The translations under genes and the position numbers were made by a program. From NCBI RefSeq assembly GCF_040712315.1, contig NC_134017.1:56232636-56296635 (forward strand): 64,000 nucleotides of DNA, in the 5' to 3' direction. Below are positions 37,356 through 50,655 of this stretch, piece after piece; position 1 is the stretch's first letter; every line of letters starts with the position of its first letter. The notes under the pieces were generated by a model. That model searched no databases, was not told the DNA's origin, and saw only the letters and a list, made by a program, of their open reading frames with translations. This DNA is from Castanea sativa (lineage: Eukaryota; Streptophyta; Magnoliopsida; Fagales; Fagaceae).

Positions 37356-38452
37356 TGCAAGGTTGAAATTTATCAACCATTGTGTTGGCTTTATTCCGTA
37401 CCAATTTGCTTGTAATTCAGTACTTAGAAACCCTGTATTTAGGTGGGATTCATGTAAGGGTAGTGTGTGAGAGAGTATGAAGAAATGCTCAAGAATGTGC
37501 AGTGAAGTAGGGACTTGCAATTGGATCTCGCGGGTGGCTCACAGCTAGCAAGTCGCCAGATGATGCACACGAGCGAAGTGTGCTGAGAAGTTGAACAGTC
37601 ATGTCAGCTGGAGCTCGCGACTCAGTCAAGTCCAGTCTGGCCATTCTGTTTGCTCGCGGCTGGAACTCGCGCAGTCAAGTCGCGAGTCCAAGTCGCCAGC
37701 CAGCCCTATTTGGGAAAATATGACTCTTTGCATTCCTTTCTCACCCTAGTATAAATACCCTTTATACCCACGAAATGTAAAGAGCTTTCAGAGAGAATTT
37801 TGAGAGAAAAACCCTAAAGAAAAACAAGATTGACTCATCTACAATCTTCACTTAGAGACTCTTCAAATTCCTCTACTCTCTTCCTCTCCATTGTTCTATC
37901 CTTGAGAGATACATTACCAAAACATTTTCTCACCATACCTACATCTGTGAGAAGGCTGTTTGGTGCTTTGGGAAGCAATTAAAAAAGGACCAATTTCATA
38001 TTGGTTGATGCTATGGGCTATAGCGGAATCCGGTAAGCTAAAGAAGAAATAGGTTCAGCGTAGTCTCGTTGGAGTAGGAGCTTCGAGGGCTTAGGTACAC
38101 TGGGTAGATTAGCTTGGAGGGTCTTCTGTTGTCTATGTATCCCAACTACATTCTTTAGTGGATTATTGACCGCTTGGAGGGCGGCGGAGAGGTTTTACGC
38201 CGAGGGCTTTGGTTTCCTTTTCGATAACACATCGTTGTGTTGTTCTTATGTTTGCATATATCTTTCCTTAATCTTTGTCATTTAATTTCTGCTGTGGATG
38301 TGATTTTATTTGGTTTAGATTATGTTATCAATTCTGTTTTAACTTATTTACATTTTCCGCACGTACATTGTTTGTTTATAAGCTTGAATTGGTAATTTGT
38401 AATTTGGGGGTCTAAACGTTCAAAGGTGTTTTACACGCTTTTTGAACTTTCA
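37356..38452. mobile_element. Solo LTR (1097 bp), private to copy B
   Basis: Begins TGCAAGGTTGAAA and ends TTTTGAACTTTCA (TG..CA). It is flanked by TAGAT at 37351-37355 and TAGAT at 38453-38457. Copy A has the uninterrupted sequence GGGTTGTAGATCATAAC at about 6964-6980, i.e. the empty site with one TAGAT. A plus-strand TATA box TATAAATA lies at about 37751-37758. The coding interior is gone, presumably by LTR-LTR recombination. Confidence 0.93.
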
Positions 38453-38654
38453 TAGATCATAACATGACTTAATAGTTTTTCTAATCAATTAGTTATACCT
38501 CAAGTATGAAGTTTCGTTTATTAGCAGTGATTGGAGTGTTGTGCTAAATTGGGAGACACGTTAGACTTTTGAAGTTTGTAACTCTTGAATGTCCCAGACG
38601 TAGACTTCTTGTTGGGTTGCATTTCTTAGGAGGACTGTGACTTTATGTTGATAG

Positions 38655-38828
38655 GAGGCTTCGGTTTGAATTGTTCAAGCACACGCCTTTGATTGTGAAA
38701 TGGTAGACCTTGGTGGTTGAGACTAGGAGAGTTGGACTGGATTTTCCTCTGAGGTGAGGTCATGTTCTTTTCAAAAGCCAATTGTTACAATATTTGATTT
38801 TATTTTTCTCTAAATAAAGTATATCACC
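38655..38828 (-). promoter_or_regulatory. PLA1-promoter-like repeat (copy B)
   Basis: Near-identical to 7160-7335 and similar to the PLA1 upstream region at 36140-36350. No PLA1 frame lies to its left. Confidence 0.6.
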
Positions 38829-40350
38829 GTATAATATATAATATATAAATATATATTATATAAGACCAATGGCGGCTAATACACAATTGTTTTTGCCTTT
38901 AAAATGGATGCTAAAATTAATATATATTAACCTTTCAAAAAAATTATTAATATAGATTATATATTATATGTAAACTATCATACAATATAATATCAGATAA
39001 TATATCATATAAGATCAATGGACATTAGACCATGTTGGGATAGACCCCTGGGGGGGGGCAGCCCCCTGAGTCCAAGAAATTTTCTTGTTTTTTAAATATT
39101 TTTTGAAATTTTTGGTACTTAGCTTCTTTCCCCATTTTTTAAGCTTCAATCACTAGGCCCACCACTGGTGAGATACTATCAGAGTCGAACTCGCTATCTT
39201 TGCATCGCGTTTCTTCTTTTTCTTCGTCCTCCCTTGCTCTTTGCCATTGTTTCCTTCCTTTTGCATTTCTACCTGCTAAGAAACCAATGGATTTTGCTGC
39301 CAAGTGCCAACTTCTACTATCTTTCTTCTCAAATGTCGACCTTTATTTTACTTTTTTTTAATGCTGAGAAACCAATGAGTTTACTGTCAACCACCAACTC
39401 TATTTCATCTTAAAAAAACAAACTTAATGGGCTGATATTAGACAAGTCTTCAGCCTTCTCTATTTTTCTAATTCATCAAAAATTGTTTTTTGATGGGCTT
39501 GGGCTTAAAATAATTTGGACATGTTTGCATAAAAAAATTAAGAAAATAGATTTTAATTAAATATATTAATTTATATAAGTTAAATATATGTCTATATAGT
39601 ATATACACAATTTTTAGGGATCATTGAGCTATATATATAACTGCGGTAATTCTAAAATAGTACACCGGTACAGCATTGACTCTCTCTTCCAAAATCTTAA
39701 ACCTCTTCTCCTCTCCAATCAGCCTAATCAACTTAGCCTAACTGGCAATTGGTCAACTCAAAAACTTAACAAATACAAAAAATAATGATACCAATTTTTT
39801 ATTTTTTATTTTTTGCCTATACTCCAGTTTCCTTAATTTGAAATCCTGAGTCCGTCCTTAGGCCATGGCTGCTAATATTGATATATTACTACTTAGTGGG
39901 TTGTTTCAGTCAAAGACAAATATGAAAGAGGTCCTGTGAAGAAATAGCTCAATGCCAAAAGTTCAATTCAGTTCATAACCCATGACCATCGAAAGATGGG
40001 ATGGTCACATTCAATGATAAATTCGAATATTCAATCATAATATTTTACAAAATTATTGAATAACTACTAATAAATAAATATATATATATATATATATAAT
40101 TATTAAAATATTTCATCTATATGCTTGTTTGGTTAAGGCTCGTGAGAGAGACATGGTTCATATTACTTGTTCCATAATTTAAAGAATTAGAGGTTACCTA
40201 CCTCAATGTGACAATTGGAGAGTATTCAGACGCTGACCTTATGGAGCAACTAGTTCTAATTAAAATTTGAAATGAGTGTTGTGTGCACCTACAAACACTT
40301 CTTTCTAGGGATGGAAGGGGGCGGGGCGAGTTTGGATCATTGACGCTCTA

Positions 40351-42818
40351 TGTCACGCTCTAAACCCAAAAGGGTCTCAAGCATGACAAAATATCTTAAA
40401 GGTACCTGTTGATTTTTCCTTTTTGGACAATTCAATCCAAAATTCATTATCAAAGCACCAACATCAAGAATTATCATAAAAACTTCATTAATGATACTTC
40501 CAAAGTAAGTCAAAACTCTATGCAATAATTACAAGAACCACTAGCCATAAAAGGATAGAAGTCTGAATAAATACAATTATATATCATTAACTTGTCCCAT
40601 CAGTGGAAATAAAGTTATAACCACTATTAGATATAAAAGAATGAGTCAAGCTTATTCTAGTGTGTTCATCTAATGATCGCCATAACAAAAGTCTAGCCTC
40701 CATTAGTAGCTGGTCTAACTACTGCTAATCACAAAAACCTATCTCAAAATGATCGTTGCCTACTCTGAAAGGTTTGTAAAAGAATGGGATAAGACATAGC
40801 CCAGTCAGTAGCATAATTAATAGAGGTGGGGGAAATAGATGTTTCATGATAATGAGCATTTTATAAAACATACTATAATTTGGAAATTTCCATTTAATTT
40901 ATGTAAAATCAAATTCATTAACCCAACAAGAATGATAGAAATAATATAGCACTAAGCTTCCCAAAATAACTATGAAACTATATTTTATTAACTGTGAGCC
41001 ATAAAAATGTCCAATACCATCTCAAAACCTGAAACCTCACTCAAGGTGCCACTAGACATCATACCGGCACAAACAGGTTGGAACCCAAACACACTAGCAT
41101 GATATACACCTCTTTTGGCATGTAGTTCATTGGCACTGCCTAGCCTCACCCACACCTTCAAGGATTTAACTATCCCCCTCATGGGCAACAGGGGATAACG
41201 CACCATGTAGTACCTCTTTTGCATGTGGTCTCTTGGCCCTCCCTAGCCTTACCGTTACACTCAATGATTTACCCGTGTCATGCAAAGTGGGAGCCTCCAA
41301 CCTAGCTTGTCGTCACGAAGATGGGGTAATCACATGTCACAAAGTCCTCATCACAAAGATGGGATAATCACACGTCACAAAGACGGGATAATCACCAATA
41401 TCATAGCATAGGTACAAACCCACATCAAAAGCTCACAAGTTAAATGTATTCAAATACATAGTTTACTTCCAAATAGTTTCATAAGATATTTCAATAACCA
41501 AATATCTACAATATTCTCAAAGTCCTCAAAACCATTTCTTGTTAAAAATGTTTTGCATCAACTTTCCCAATTATCAAAGCATCTTTAAATTTTCCAATAT
41601 ACCATAAAATCCATGAATTTCATTCTCAAGAATTTAGTCAAAGATGTTAATATTTTCCTTGCTAACAAATCATGCATTTCTCCATATGCAATAAGAAATA
41701 TGATGCACTTTCAATGCCTCATGCATTTTCCATAAATGATTATCAATAATAGTAAAAATAGTAAATTTTAGTAAAACCATGAATAATGTTCCAAAATGGT
41801 TTTAACCATAAAACAATTGAGTGCAACAATGACTCATTTTCATTAAGAAGCCACATACCTTGCAATCCGCAAAAAGCCTTATTCTCCAATCTCCAAAGGA
41901 GATTAATTAGAACCTAAACAATATCAAGCAAACCTATCACGATAAGCATAAAGCTTGACATTATGTCTAGGTATGAGTTAGAGATTGCTAACTAAGCAAT
42001 TAATTAGGCAAGCCTAAGTATTTAAGTTCATCAATAATATATTCCACTTCCAATGTTTCTCAAAAAATTAATTTACAAGGCATAGACTTCAATTTGTAGA
42101 CTTAAATCATTCATAGTATTTTCCTTAACATCAAAACCCTAACACTTTATAAGCAGTTCCCACAAAATTTACACCACATCAACAAGAGGCCCATGATACC
42201 AAAAATCACAATATCCTCCAAGACTAACAATTTAAATCCTTAACTAGTTCCAAATAAACAATAAAAATTACATTCACCAACTATTTTGCATTGAAAACCA
42301 AAACTCCCAAATCTTCACTACTTAAATAGCCACCATTATAAAAACTATAAACCCACTCGTCAAATAATTCCACCAACACAAAATCCATACATATAAACAC
42401 ATGAATATCACTTCCAAATCTCATAAATCACATGGGTATCATTATCAAAGCTTAGATAAAGAAAGCTTCTAGCAAAAGCATATAAACCCACCAAAAAAAT
42501 TAGAAATTTTACCTCAAATAAAAGAGATTTAGATGCCTTAGATATTCCAAAAGAGTTTTCTGGTGATCTTGCCATGAAAAGATGGTGGAGATGGTGGAGG
42601 ATATACACTGGTGAGAGAGTGAAAGAGAGAGGTAGAGAGGAGTGTGTATGTGAGTATGTTTGCAATTGTGTTTGAGAGTGAAATAAAAGAAATGAGGCAC
42701 CCGGCCGAGAGGTAGAGATATTTTACGTAATGTGTGGTTTAGGGGAGGGAGTAGATGGGATCACACGTGTGGCTCTCCAAAAATTCCTTTTTTTTGGGTA
42801 TTAGGCTAGGGCGTTGCA
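40351..42818. mobile_element. LTR-like element, copy B of 8866-11391
   Basis: TGTCACGCTCTAAA to GGGCGTTGCA, flanked by CTCTA (40346-40350) and CCCTA (42819-42823). Collinear with the copy A element, with a shorter minisatellite (41311-41394). Its presence in both copies shows it inserted before the segmental duplication. Confidence 0.6.
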
Positions 42819-45157
42819 CCCTATCCCTATCTCATCTCCTTTTTAGGGTGAGGAAATCCCGTATAGGATGGTGGACGCAAGGGGTCATTTAAAGAAGTAG
42901 CCACCTAGTTTTTGTAATGGTCTAAGAACCATACATATAATGTCCTTTTGAGGAAAGACCTTTTGATCTTACTACCAAAGATATGAGTTCAGAGTTAAAG
43001 TACAATCTTAGGAAGGTGTTATGCACCTAAAACTACCTAACCTAAGGTTGGCTTCCCATCATTGTGTCTTATGTCTTAATCGTATTAAAGGTACACTCAA
43101 TACTTGTATCTAACTCACATGCACACTAGCATACATCTAGCAATCAACATGGCATCAAACATCCCTAACCATGCATCTATCATGCTTACAAACAAAGCCT
43201 ACCATAAATCTAATCGTGCATATCACTTCATCCTAGCATTCATATAGCATGACATCACATTATCATCATCAAACAACAACTTATGAATCATCAAATTGCA
43301 ACTTATGAATCATCAAATCATAGCAAGGATATAGGCAGCAAGCACATCATATCATCATTAAAAGCATTGCATGTACACTTTGGAAACACTTAACCAAAAA
43401 AGCATGTTCATCTCTATCATCAAAGCAAGACCATAAATGCATGAACATTACAAATGCATGACTTACCCTTACTTCCCTTGCAGCAACTCAGCACCTATGG
43501 CATCATGCATGAGCATGTGAATGCATGTTCATATCATTGAAACAACAAAACCCTAATTCTAACATGTGAGACAAAGCAAGCAATTAAACATGTGAAACAT
43601 GGACTTTGAGAGTATAAAAACATGGAAAGAGAAGCTAAACAAAATAAACATGTGAAAGCAGAAGCAAAATAAAATAAACAAAATTAGGGTTTCTAAGCAA
43701 GTTCATGTGTACGCATGAACAAGCACGCGTGCACATAATCAAGCCTGTGTGTGCAAGCAAGATTATGCGTACATAAGTTTCGGCCCAGAAAACCCTAAAA
43801 CACAAATAAACAGAGTAGAACACTTAAACACACATTCTAGCAACCTAACAGACTTTTAAAACATACAAAAATGTAAATCTAGGCTAGATAAACATGTTAA
43901 AGCATATTGCAACAAAAAAGCAAGACAAATAGAAGGATTAAAAGCATGAAAAGAGAAGAAAAGGAAAAAAGCAAAGTTTGAGCTAATACCTCAAATAAAA
44001 TCGCTTCAAGCTTGATTTTTTACCATTCCTCTTAGTCAAATCTATTCACAAACCAATAAGAAAATGATTAGTAATATTAAACTCAAAGATCAAGGCTAAA
44101 AAAGGTCATAATTAAAAGAAAATTGACTTGAAGATGTTTTGTGAAAAACTCTCTTTTTGATTCACTATTTCTAGTAAATTTTAGTGTTTTCCTGTGGGAT
44201 TTTTGTGTGTTTTAAAAATATACAGTGTAAGGCTTTTTATAGTGTGAAAAAAAAGGGTTTGGAACAATCCCCAAATGATGTGGGATTCGTTACAAACCTC
44301 AACATAAATGCAGAAAACTTGTCTTGTATAGTTTTTGGAAAGCTGTGTGTGCAGGTTGATTGTTGTGTGTGCAGGCTGATTCTTGCGTGCGCAGGCTGAT
44401 TCTTGCGTGTGCATAGCGAGGGTTTTCTTTGGTCTTATTTTTCAAATTTTGATTTATTTGCTCATTAAAAGCTATATTTTCCATTTTAACACTTCTCAAG
44501 TCAATTTAACTTCTGATTGGGCCTTAAACCAACATTGGGTCTTAGAATTCAGCATTATTAGGGAACGGGGGCCTAAGACGTAAGGGATGCAAAAGCGATG
44601 TTTACAGACGATTGCAAGGCAAGTCGGGTAAAGGATAACTTAGAGATTTTTTAATATCCTATTGAGATTATTATGACATATATTGATGAAATAAAAATTA
44701 AATATAAACGAAAATGGCACTCGTAAGAGTATTAGGAGAGAAGTAAGACAGAAGTGTTTTGAAAATATAAGTCAAGTCCCTTTAGTCGGTTTTCTCAGGT
44801 GGTCTACCCTTATCTTCCCTAATTTTTAGAGTAATTCTAGTTTGAGAAAGGAGCACCAGCTGAGATTGGTTGGTAAGAAATAGGGAATAACTAAGAATTG
44901 TATAAAAAAAAAACTAAATTATATGTATAAATAAGTTAAACATATATTAAATAAAAGATGTATATATACATTCGGAGTAGGATGAGGTAAGTTGGGTTGG
45001 GCTGAACAAAACCCGTCCTCATCCCATCTCCTCTTGAGGCAGGGAAAATCTACATAGAAAAAATAAAGGATAAGGAAACACAATGTGTCACAATTACTAA
45101 AAAGATTGTTACGGAATCTTTTCGAGAAGAGTGCATTGACTATGACACTATTAAGTA

Positions 45158-45928
45158 TGTGGGGGTAAAAATTCCCGAATAAACATTTGGGCTTTGGGCT
45201 TTATTGACGGGTACCAGTTTGTTTTTGATTAAGGCCTCCAGGCCCACAAGTCAGTCTGCACTGTAAAGGTCCGAGGAGTTGTCCGAGGAGAAATGTCTCC
45301 TCGGACGGGCCCGACAATGACCCTAGGACTTGCCAAGAAGGTTAAAGGCAAAATTCTGGAAAAACTGATGGGTAAGAGGGTGATTCAAGCACCCTCTAGA
45401 CGCAAGGATGTGATAGAAATATATAGGGAAAATGCTGCTACCTCCACATTAAAGACCCTGCATCTACCTGCCTGGCCGCATTAATGGGGAAATGACCTCT
45501 GAACAACAGAATTCAACCTTCCTGCTATTATTTAAAGACTTCAAGAAGGTGGTGGATGGGACAAGTATCTAAGGGAAAGATTTGTATGACACGTGGATGA
45601 ACAGTGAAGATGAAGAAGTATATAAGGAGACGAGAGAGGAAAGAAAAGGAGATCAGCTCCTGAATTAAAAAAAGAACTAAGAATTGTAAACTTGGGCATA
45701 GAAAGAGAATATATATATACAAATCGTTCTCGGCTTACGTCTGAGAAGGTCTCTTTGTCATATTTGTTTATCATTTTGCATAGATTACGGCATTCTAGCC
45801 TGCTAATCAAGCTTCCAACATCCCTAGCCTAGATCTCAAATCCATACTCTACAAATTTTATTGTATAAGGCTCATTGGGCTTGAGCCCAACATTCGTTTT
45901 TGGGTCCGGGTACAATTGTGCACTTACA
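45158..45928 (+). mobile_element. Solo LTR (771 bp), private to copy B
   Basis: Begins TGTGGGGGTAAAAATTCC and ends GTGCACTTACA. Flanked by AAGTA at 45153-45157 and AAGTA at 45929-45933. Copy A has CTATTAAGTACATATTG at about 13716-13732, the empty site with a single AAGTA. A plus-strand TATA box (TATATAAG) at 45619-45626 sets the likely orientation. The GC-richer body contains no gene; the open frames at 45293-45484 and 45528-45810 lie wholly inside it. Confidence 0.93.
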
Positions 45929-48905
45929 AAGTACATATTGAAAGTATTTATGCTACACAACATTCTCAGAATGATGAACATAAACATCAACATTAACATA
46001 TAAATATACACAAACTAACAAATTAAATTTTGACAATTAATAATTTGTAGAAACCAAAAACAACTATATATACACACACACACACACACATTAATAACTT
46101 AAATTTATATGTTTATATACCAACATTATCAAATAAAAAATTTAATGAGTTTTTATAGTAATTTAGAATTTTTTTTCTATTTTTTAAATTTTTAGATGTG
46201 AAATACTAATTCTTATTTACCTTTTGTTTCCATTAACTTATTAGTATAACTATTAGTGGTGTATCAATATAAAAGGTCAATGTTATAGTTAGCAAAATCC
46301 TATAATTGTGACCAAAATATATTGAAATAAATAAATAAGGTTGCAATAAAAGAAAGATAAAGCAAAGCAACTAATAAAATTGTTCGTGTTGAAAAACAGA
46401 GTTTTGCATCTCATACAAACACATAGCAGAAATAAACAGATCTACATCATTCATGTGAGATAACATGGAACATCTATATTTTAGAAACATCATCACCTCC
46501 TCAAAGCATGTCCTCAATTCATTGATTTTCTCCTTAATCATCTTATATATATATATCTATATCTTTTATACTCTTACCACTACCTTTAATGAATTCATTT
46601 GTCAACAGTAGCTTGTAATCCTCTCCTAGCTAGTAATTTGAATTACCATGATGGATTGGACCAAGTGATACCAACTCTAGCTCATAATACTCACAAAAAT
46701 CGTTGTGATATCATTCCAAGAAGGCATTACTTGATGCAGTAAAATTCAAAAATAAAAGAAGATTGAACTTGGAAAGACTTTCAATCTTTACCCCAATTCC
46801 ATGTATGTCCAAGATGTGTGGTCTTTCAATCAGTTGTATACGTACTTGTTCACGAGAATAAGAGAGTGACTTGATAAAATCCGTCTGTTTTTCTTTTAAT
46901 CATACATATATATTTTACTGCACTTGTAATTACTTTATTTAATAACTTTTATTAAATAAATAAATGATTATATAATTGGGTTAGCCCTTTAAGCCAACTT
47001 AATTGGGTTTTAGTATGTGGCTTGGGGTGGAACCAAAAGGGACAAATAAAGCTCTAGCTCCAATGAGTTTTGGGCTTATCTGTCAACTTTAGACAAGTTC
47101 AGAGTTACTATTAATTATATTTAATATTACTATATAAGTATAATTGCACTCTAGGCCTTATTAATAAATTATATCTCAAGACTTTATTATCTAAACATTT
47201 AACCCCTTCATGAAAATATTCTTAGTAATACAATGTTCAAATGTTCTTGTTACCATTATTTTAGATGATAAAACAATTTTATTACTTATAACATAATGTC
47301 ATACATAGCATTATACAATAGGATTTTAGGGCACTAATCCTAACAAATCAAACCACCTATTCATTGAAAAAATTGTCTAAATGAGTTATTCATTGTATAT
47401 GCACCACATGACATTATCTATAGTCTATCCTTCTTATTTATTATTAAAGTTAATTGAATTCTAGATAATGCATACCAGGGTAGAAAAATATTGAAGGTAT
47501 GTTTTACTAAATGCTTGTTCATTATCAATAGCATTTAAGTCTTTCTTAAAAAAAAAACTTCAAAATCATGAAGTTATGGAGTTTTTGTAATTAATTTTGG
47601 GAGTTTTATTCATGGATTTGATGCAGTTACATTTGGTTATTTTTCATTTTACACTTTTAAATGGACCATTTCCTTTTTCTTCTTTTGTCTTTTTTAAAAT
47701 TAAAATTATCATATAGAGATATTCAATATTTTATTGATCTGGTGTAAGTATAGTTCATATGGTTTTGATTGATACAAGCAATGACTTTGCTAATTCTATA
47801 ACAAAGATGGCTCCAAAGATTGCCCAATATTCTTAGAATGATGGTCATGTTATTAGTCTTTTTGCTCCAAAGAAACACATACAAATGAAGATACATACAA
47901 TCACACACCTAAACATTAAAAAAAATAAACATAACTATTAACATATGTATACACAAACTAACACGCTATAACCAATAACAATTAATTTATAACAAAAAAT
48001 TGAATAAATAAATACATACGTTAATAAATTAAATTTAAATGTTCATATACAAAAATTCTAGAAGTAAAAAATTGAATGAGTTTTGAAACGTAATTTTATA
48101 TACTCATTATACTTTCAATATGTTATCTGTGATTTAAAATACTACTACTTATCTACTCCTTTGCACAAACTTATTAACATAATTGTTCATAGTGTATCGA
48201 TGTGAGAGGTCCATGTTTTAGCTAATAAAAACCTATAATTGTGAAGGAAAAAAAAAATTAGAGCAAAGGCATGCAATAGTATAAATTGTTGGAAAACTAT
48301 TTGCATCTCATACAAATCATGTGCAGCATAAAAGAAAAACCAACATCTACTTTTATTATGCTTGAACATATGCACTTTTGAATTTTCTAATTAGGGTTTA
48401 TAGAGTCATATCTTTTGTGCATCTACTTTGCATCTAGTTTGAAAAAACTCATCAAGAACACTTGATTCCTTGAAACATCTAAAGTCCTAGAAACTTGATT
48501 TTGGAATTTCATTGATCTTCACTTCAATGACCACATAATTGTCTGTAAGAGTGGACTCTCTTCCTTGACATCAAAACCCTAGTCGTGTGCTGCTTGGAGA
48601 GTTGACAAATATGATATTTCTTCTCTTTTTCAGTCATGTAGCCAAAGAGGGTGAGAGAGAACTTTTCTCACTTAAACTTGCAGTGTGAAGACTTAGGTTT
48701 TCATTAAATGACTAATCTTTTTTTTTTTAATTAAATGATATCCTATCATCTTATGATAGGCCCATAGATATCATTAACCACAATTTATATATTTCACTAT
48801 AAAGTTTTGGTTGCACTCTAAGTTTCTATATGATTATTTAATCACCCCAAGACTTTATTAAATAGCAGTTAATGTGGGGATTCAAAAGGCCAAAAAACTC
48901 TTAAT

Positions 48906-49078
48906 TGGTGTGGGGTGAGAGAGAACCAAATCCTAGCTAAGTCCCACATCACCTAGCTAAGGGGAGGTCTTGTGCCTTATACGAAGACCTTGGACTCTAA
49001 CTGGTATGAGCCTTTTAAAACCATAAGGGGCAACCCAAAGTGGACAATATCATGCCAATGATGAGCTAGGGCGTGACA
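48906..49078. mobile_element. Short TG..CA repeat element, copy B
   Basis: Counterpart of 16878-17051, with small indels. Confidence 0.45.
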
Positions 49079-50141
49079 GTTAACCTTTTCATGAAATCAT
49101 CCATAGTGAAATAAAGTTAATGGTTACTATCACTTTATAAATCCCTTCATCTTAAGTTCTTGAATCCTTAGTTTAATCTCTTTATTATTTTTATATTCTT
49201 ATGAGGTCTAACTCTATTGAATGTAAATTATAGTAACTCCTTACTAAAATGATTAGACATAATACTCTAAGTAATTAGTTCCAATCAAATCTTTTACAAG
49301 GGGATGTTTCGTGTCTCTTTTTTCAGGATTATGAATTTCCTCTTAAGAAATAATGCTTCCAACACGCTACATGTGATTATCCAATATACTAAGGTATTGA
49401 CCGAACAAGATCTCACTCTGAAATAGAAGTAGTGAAATTAATTTGTTCAAGTAACAGTAAATAGTAGAACAAAAAATCACATAGTAGCCCAATTCAATGA
49501 ATCTCAAACACTTGAGACACATCAACATATCAATCAAAAGTCTCTAATTCCACGAACAAGATAGATTATCATAATTGACATGCTATAGTATTTGTAGATG
49601 GAATGCCCAAATTTTATAGACATGAACTAAGATTTATGAGTTTACATAGAACTTTTGATCTTCTATATGTGAACATTGTTTTCATACTTAAATCACACCT
49701 AATGCATCTTATGGAATGCACATAATGTCCAATAACTTATGCACAAATAGTCTCAAAAAACAAAAAAACTTTCTTAAGTCCTAACATAGAAGTCATTATA
49801 ATGGACTAAAAATTCAGAAATAAGGCCATATAAAATTTTCCTAAAATAATTTGAAATTGTAATGCTTTTAGATTCACATGAAATGACTTCATTTACTTGT
49901 GCAGCAAGGGCGAGGAAAGTCATTATTAAGTCAATTTTAAGAGTGATTCTAGGAAGATGATTAGGAAATCATTTGAGAAACTACATTGAGTATGCCTCTC
50001 TCAATTGCATCATAAAAGTCATTTCATTGCCCAACATTCTCAAGGTGATGGTTTCATAAGTGTGCTTTCTTCTTGTAGTTTAAAAGAAAGACTAGCACCA
50101 AACACGCACACACACACACATATGGACAAAATGTGGATAAA

Positions 50142-50231
50142 ATACCTAATTAGGTATTGTTTCTTAGGTATTTGTTTTAAAATTCAATCACATGTCTACT
50201 TAAACAAAACATGAAACGCATTAACATTGTA
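50142..50231. other. 90-bp local inversion in copy B
   Basis: This stretch is the reverse complement of 17974-18060 in copy A, whereas both flanks are collinear with A. The inverted piece ends at the palindrome ACCTAATTAGGT. About 150 bases at 49990-50140, including a CA run, are also present only in B. Confidence 0.88.
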
Positions 50232-50370
50232 TGTTTTTTCTTCTTCTTCTTTTTCCTATGTATGAGTTAAACCCCATTTAGAAAACTAGTGAGAAACCAC
50301 GGAACTGCAACCACTCTCGATATTCACCCTTAATTTTAGACTTCTAAATGTTTGAAGAAATTAAATCAAG

Positions 50371-50420
<50 letters not shown>
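50371..50420. repeat. (TC)n microsatellite, copy B
   Basis: The longest of three homologous TC tracts; see 18203 and 52513. Confidence 0.95.
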
Positions 50421-50422
<2 letters not shown>

Positions 50423-50655
50423 CACGAACTCTCAAACTTGTACTAGTACGTGGGAAGAATAGGGTCAGTGATTCCTACTACATTATTGGCAGGCACTGAA
50501 ATCAGTGTCAAAGAGATTCAATCAGCAGTTGCTTTTTTTGATCATTACAAGCATTCCATTTACATTGTATTGGTTAGCTCGCCCAAGCTTGATCCTAATG
50601 GTGCACTTATGTATATGCATTGTTCCTTTAGCAAATTCTGATTTGGGTTTATTTT

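Larger units (their letters stand above)
36570..50650. repeat. Segmental duplication copy B (14.1 kb)
   Basis: Collinear with copy A from a breakpoint inside the foldback element (6190 = 36570) to just past the TC tract. It differs by two solo-LTR insertions (37356, 45158), a shorter minisatellite, contracted TA tracts, a deletion of about 110 bases near 48735 (A and C have it), and a small inversion at 50142-50231. Most of the copy is non-coding; ordinary stretches between the listed features contain no supported gene. Confidence 0.93.

Noticed and set aside
45293..45810. Open frames within 45158-45928
   Set aside because: All lie inside a solo LTR with defined ends and empty site.
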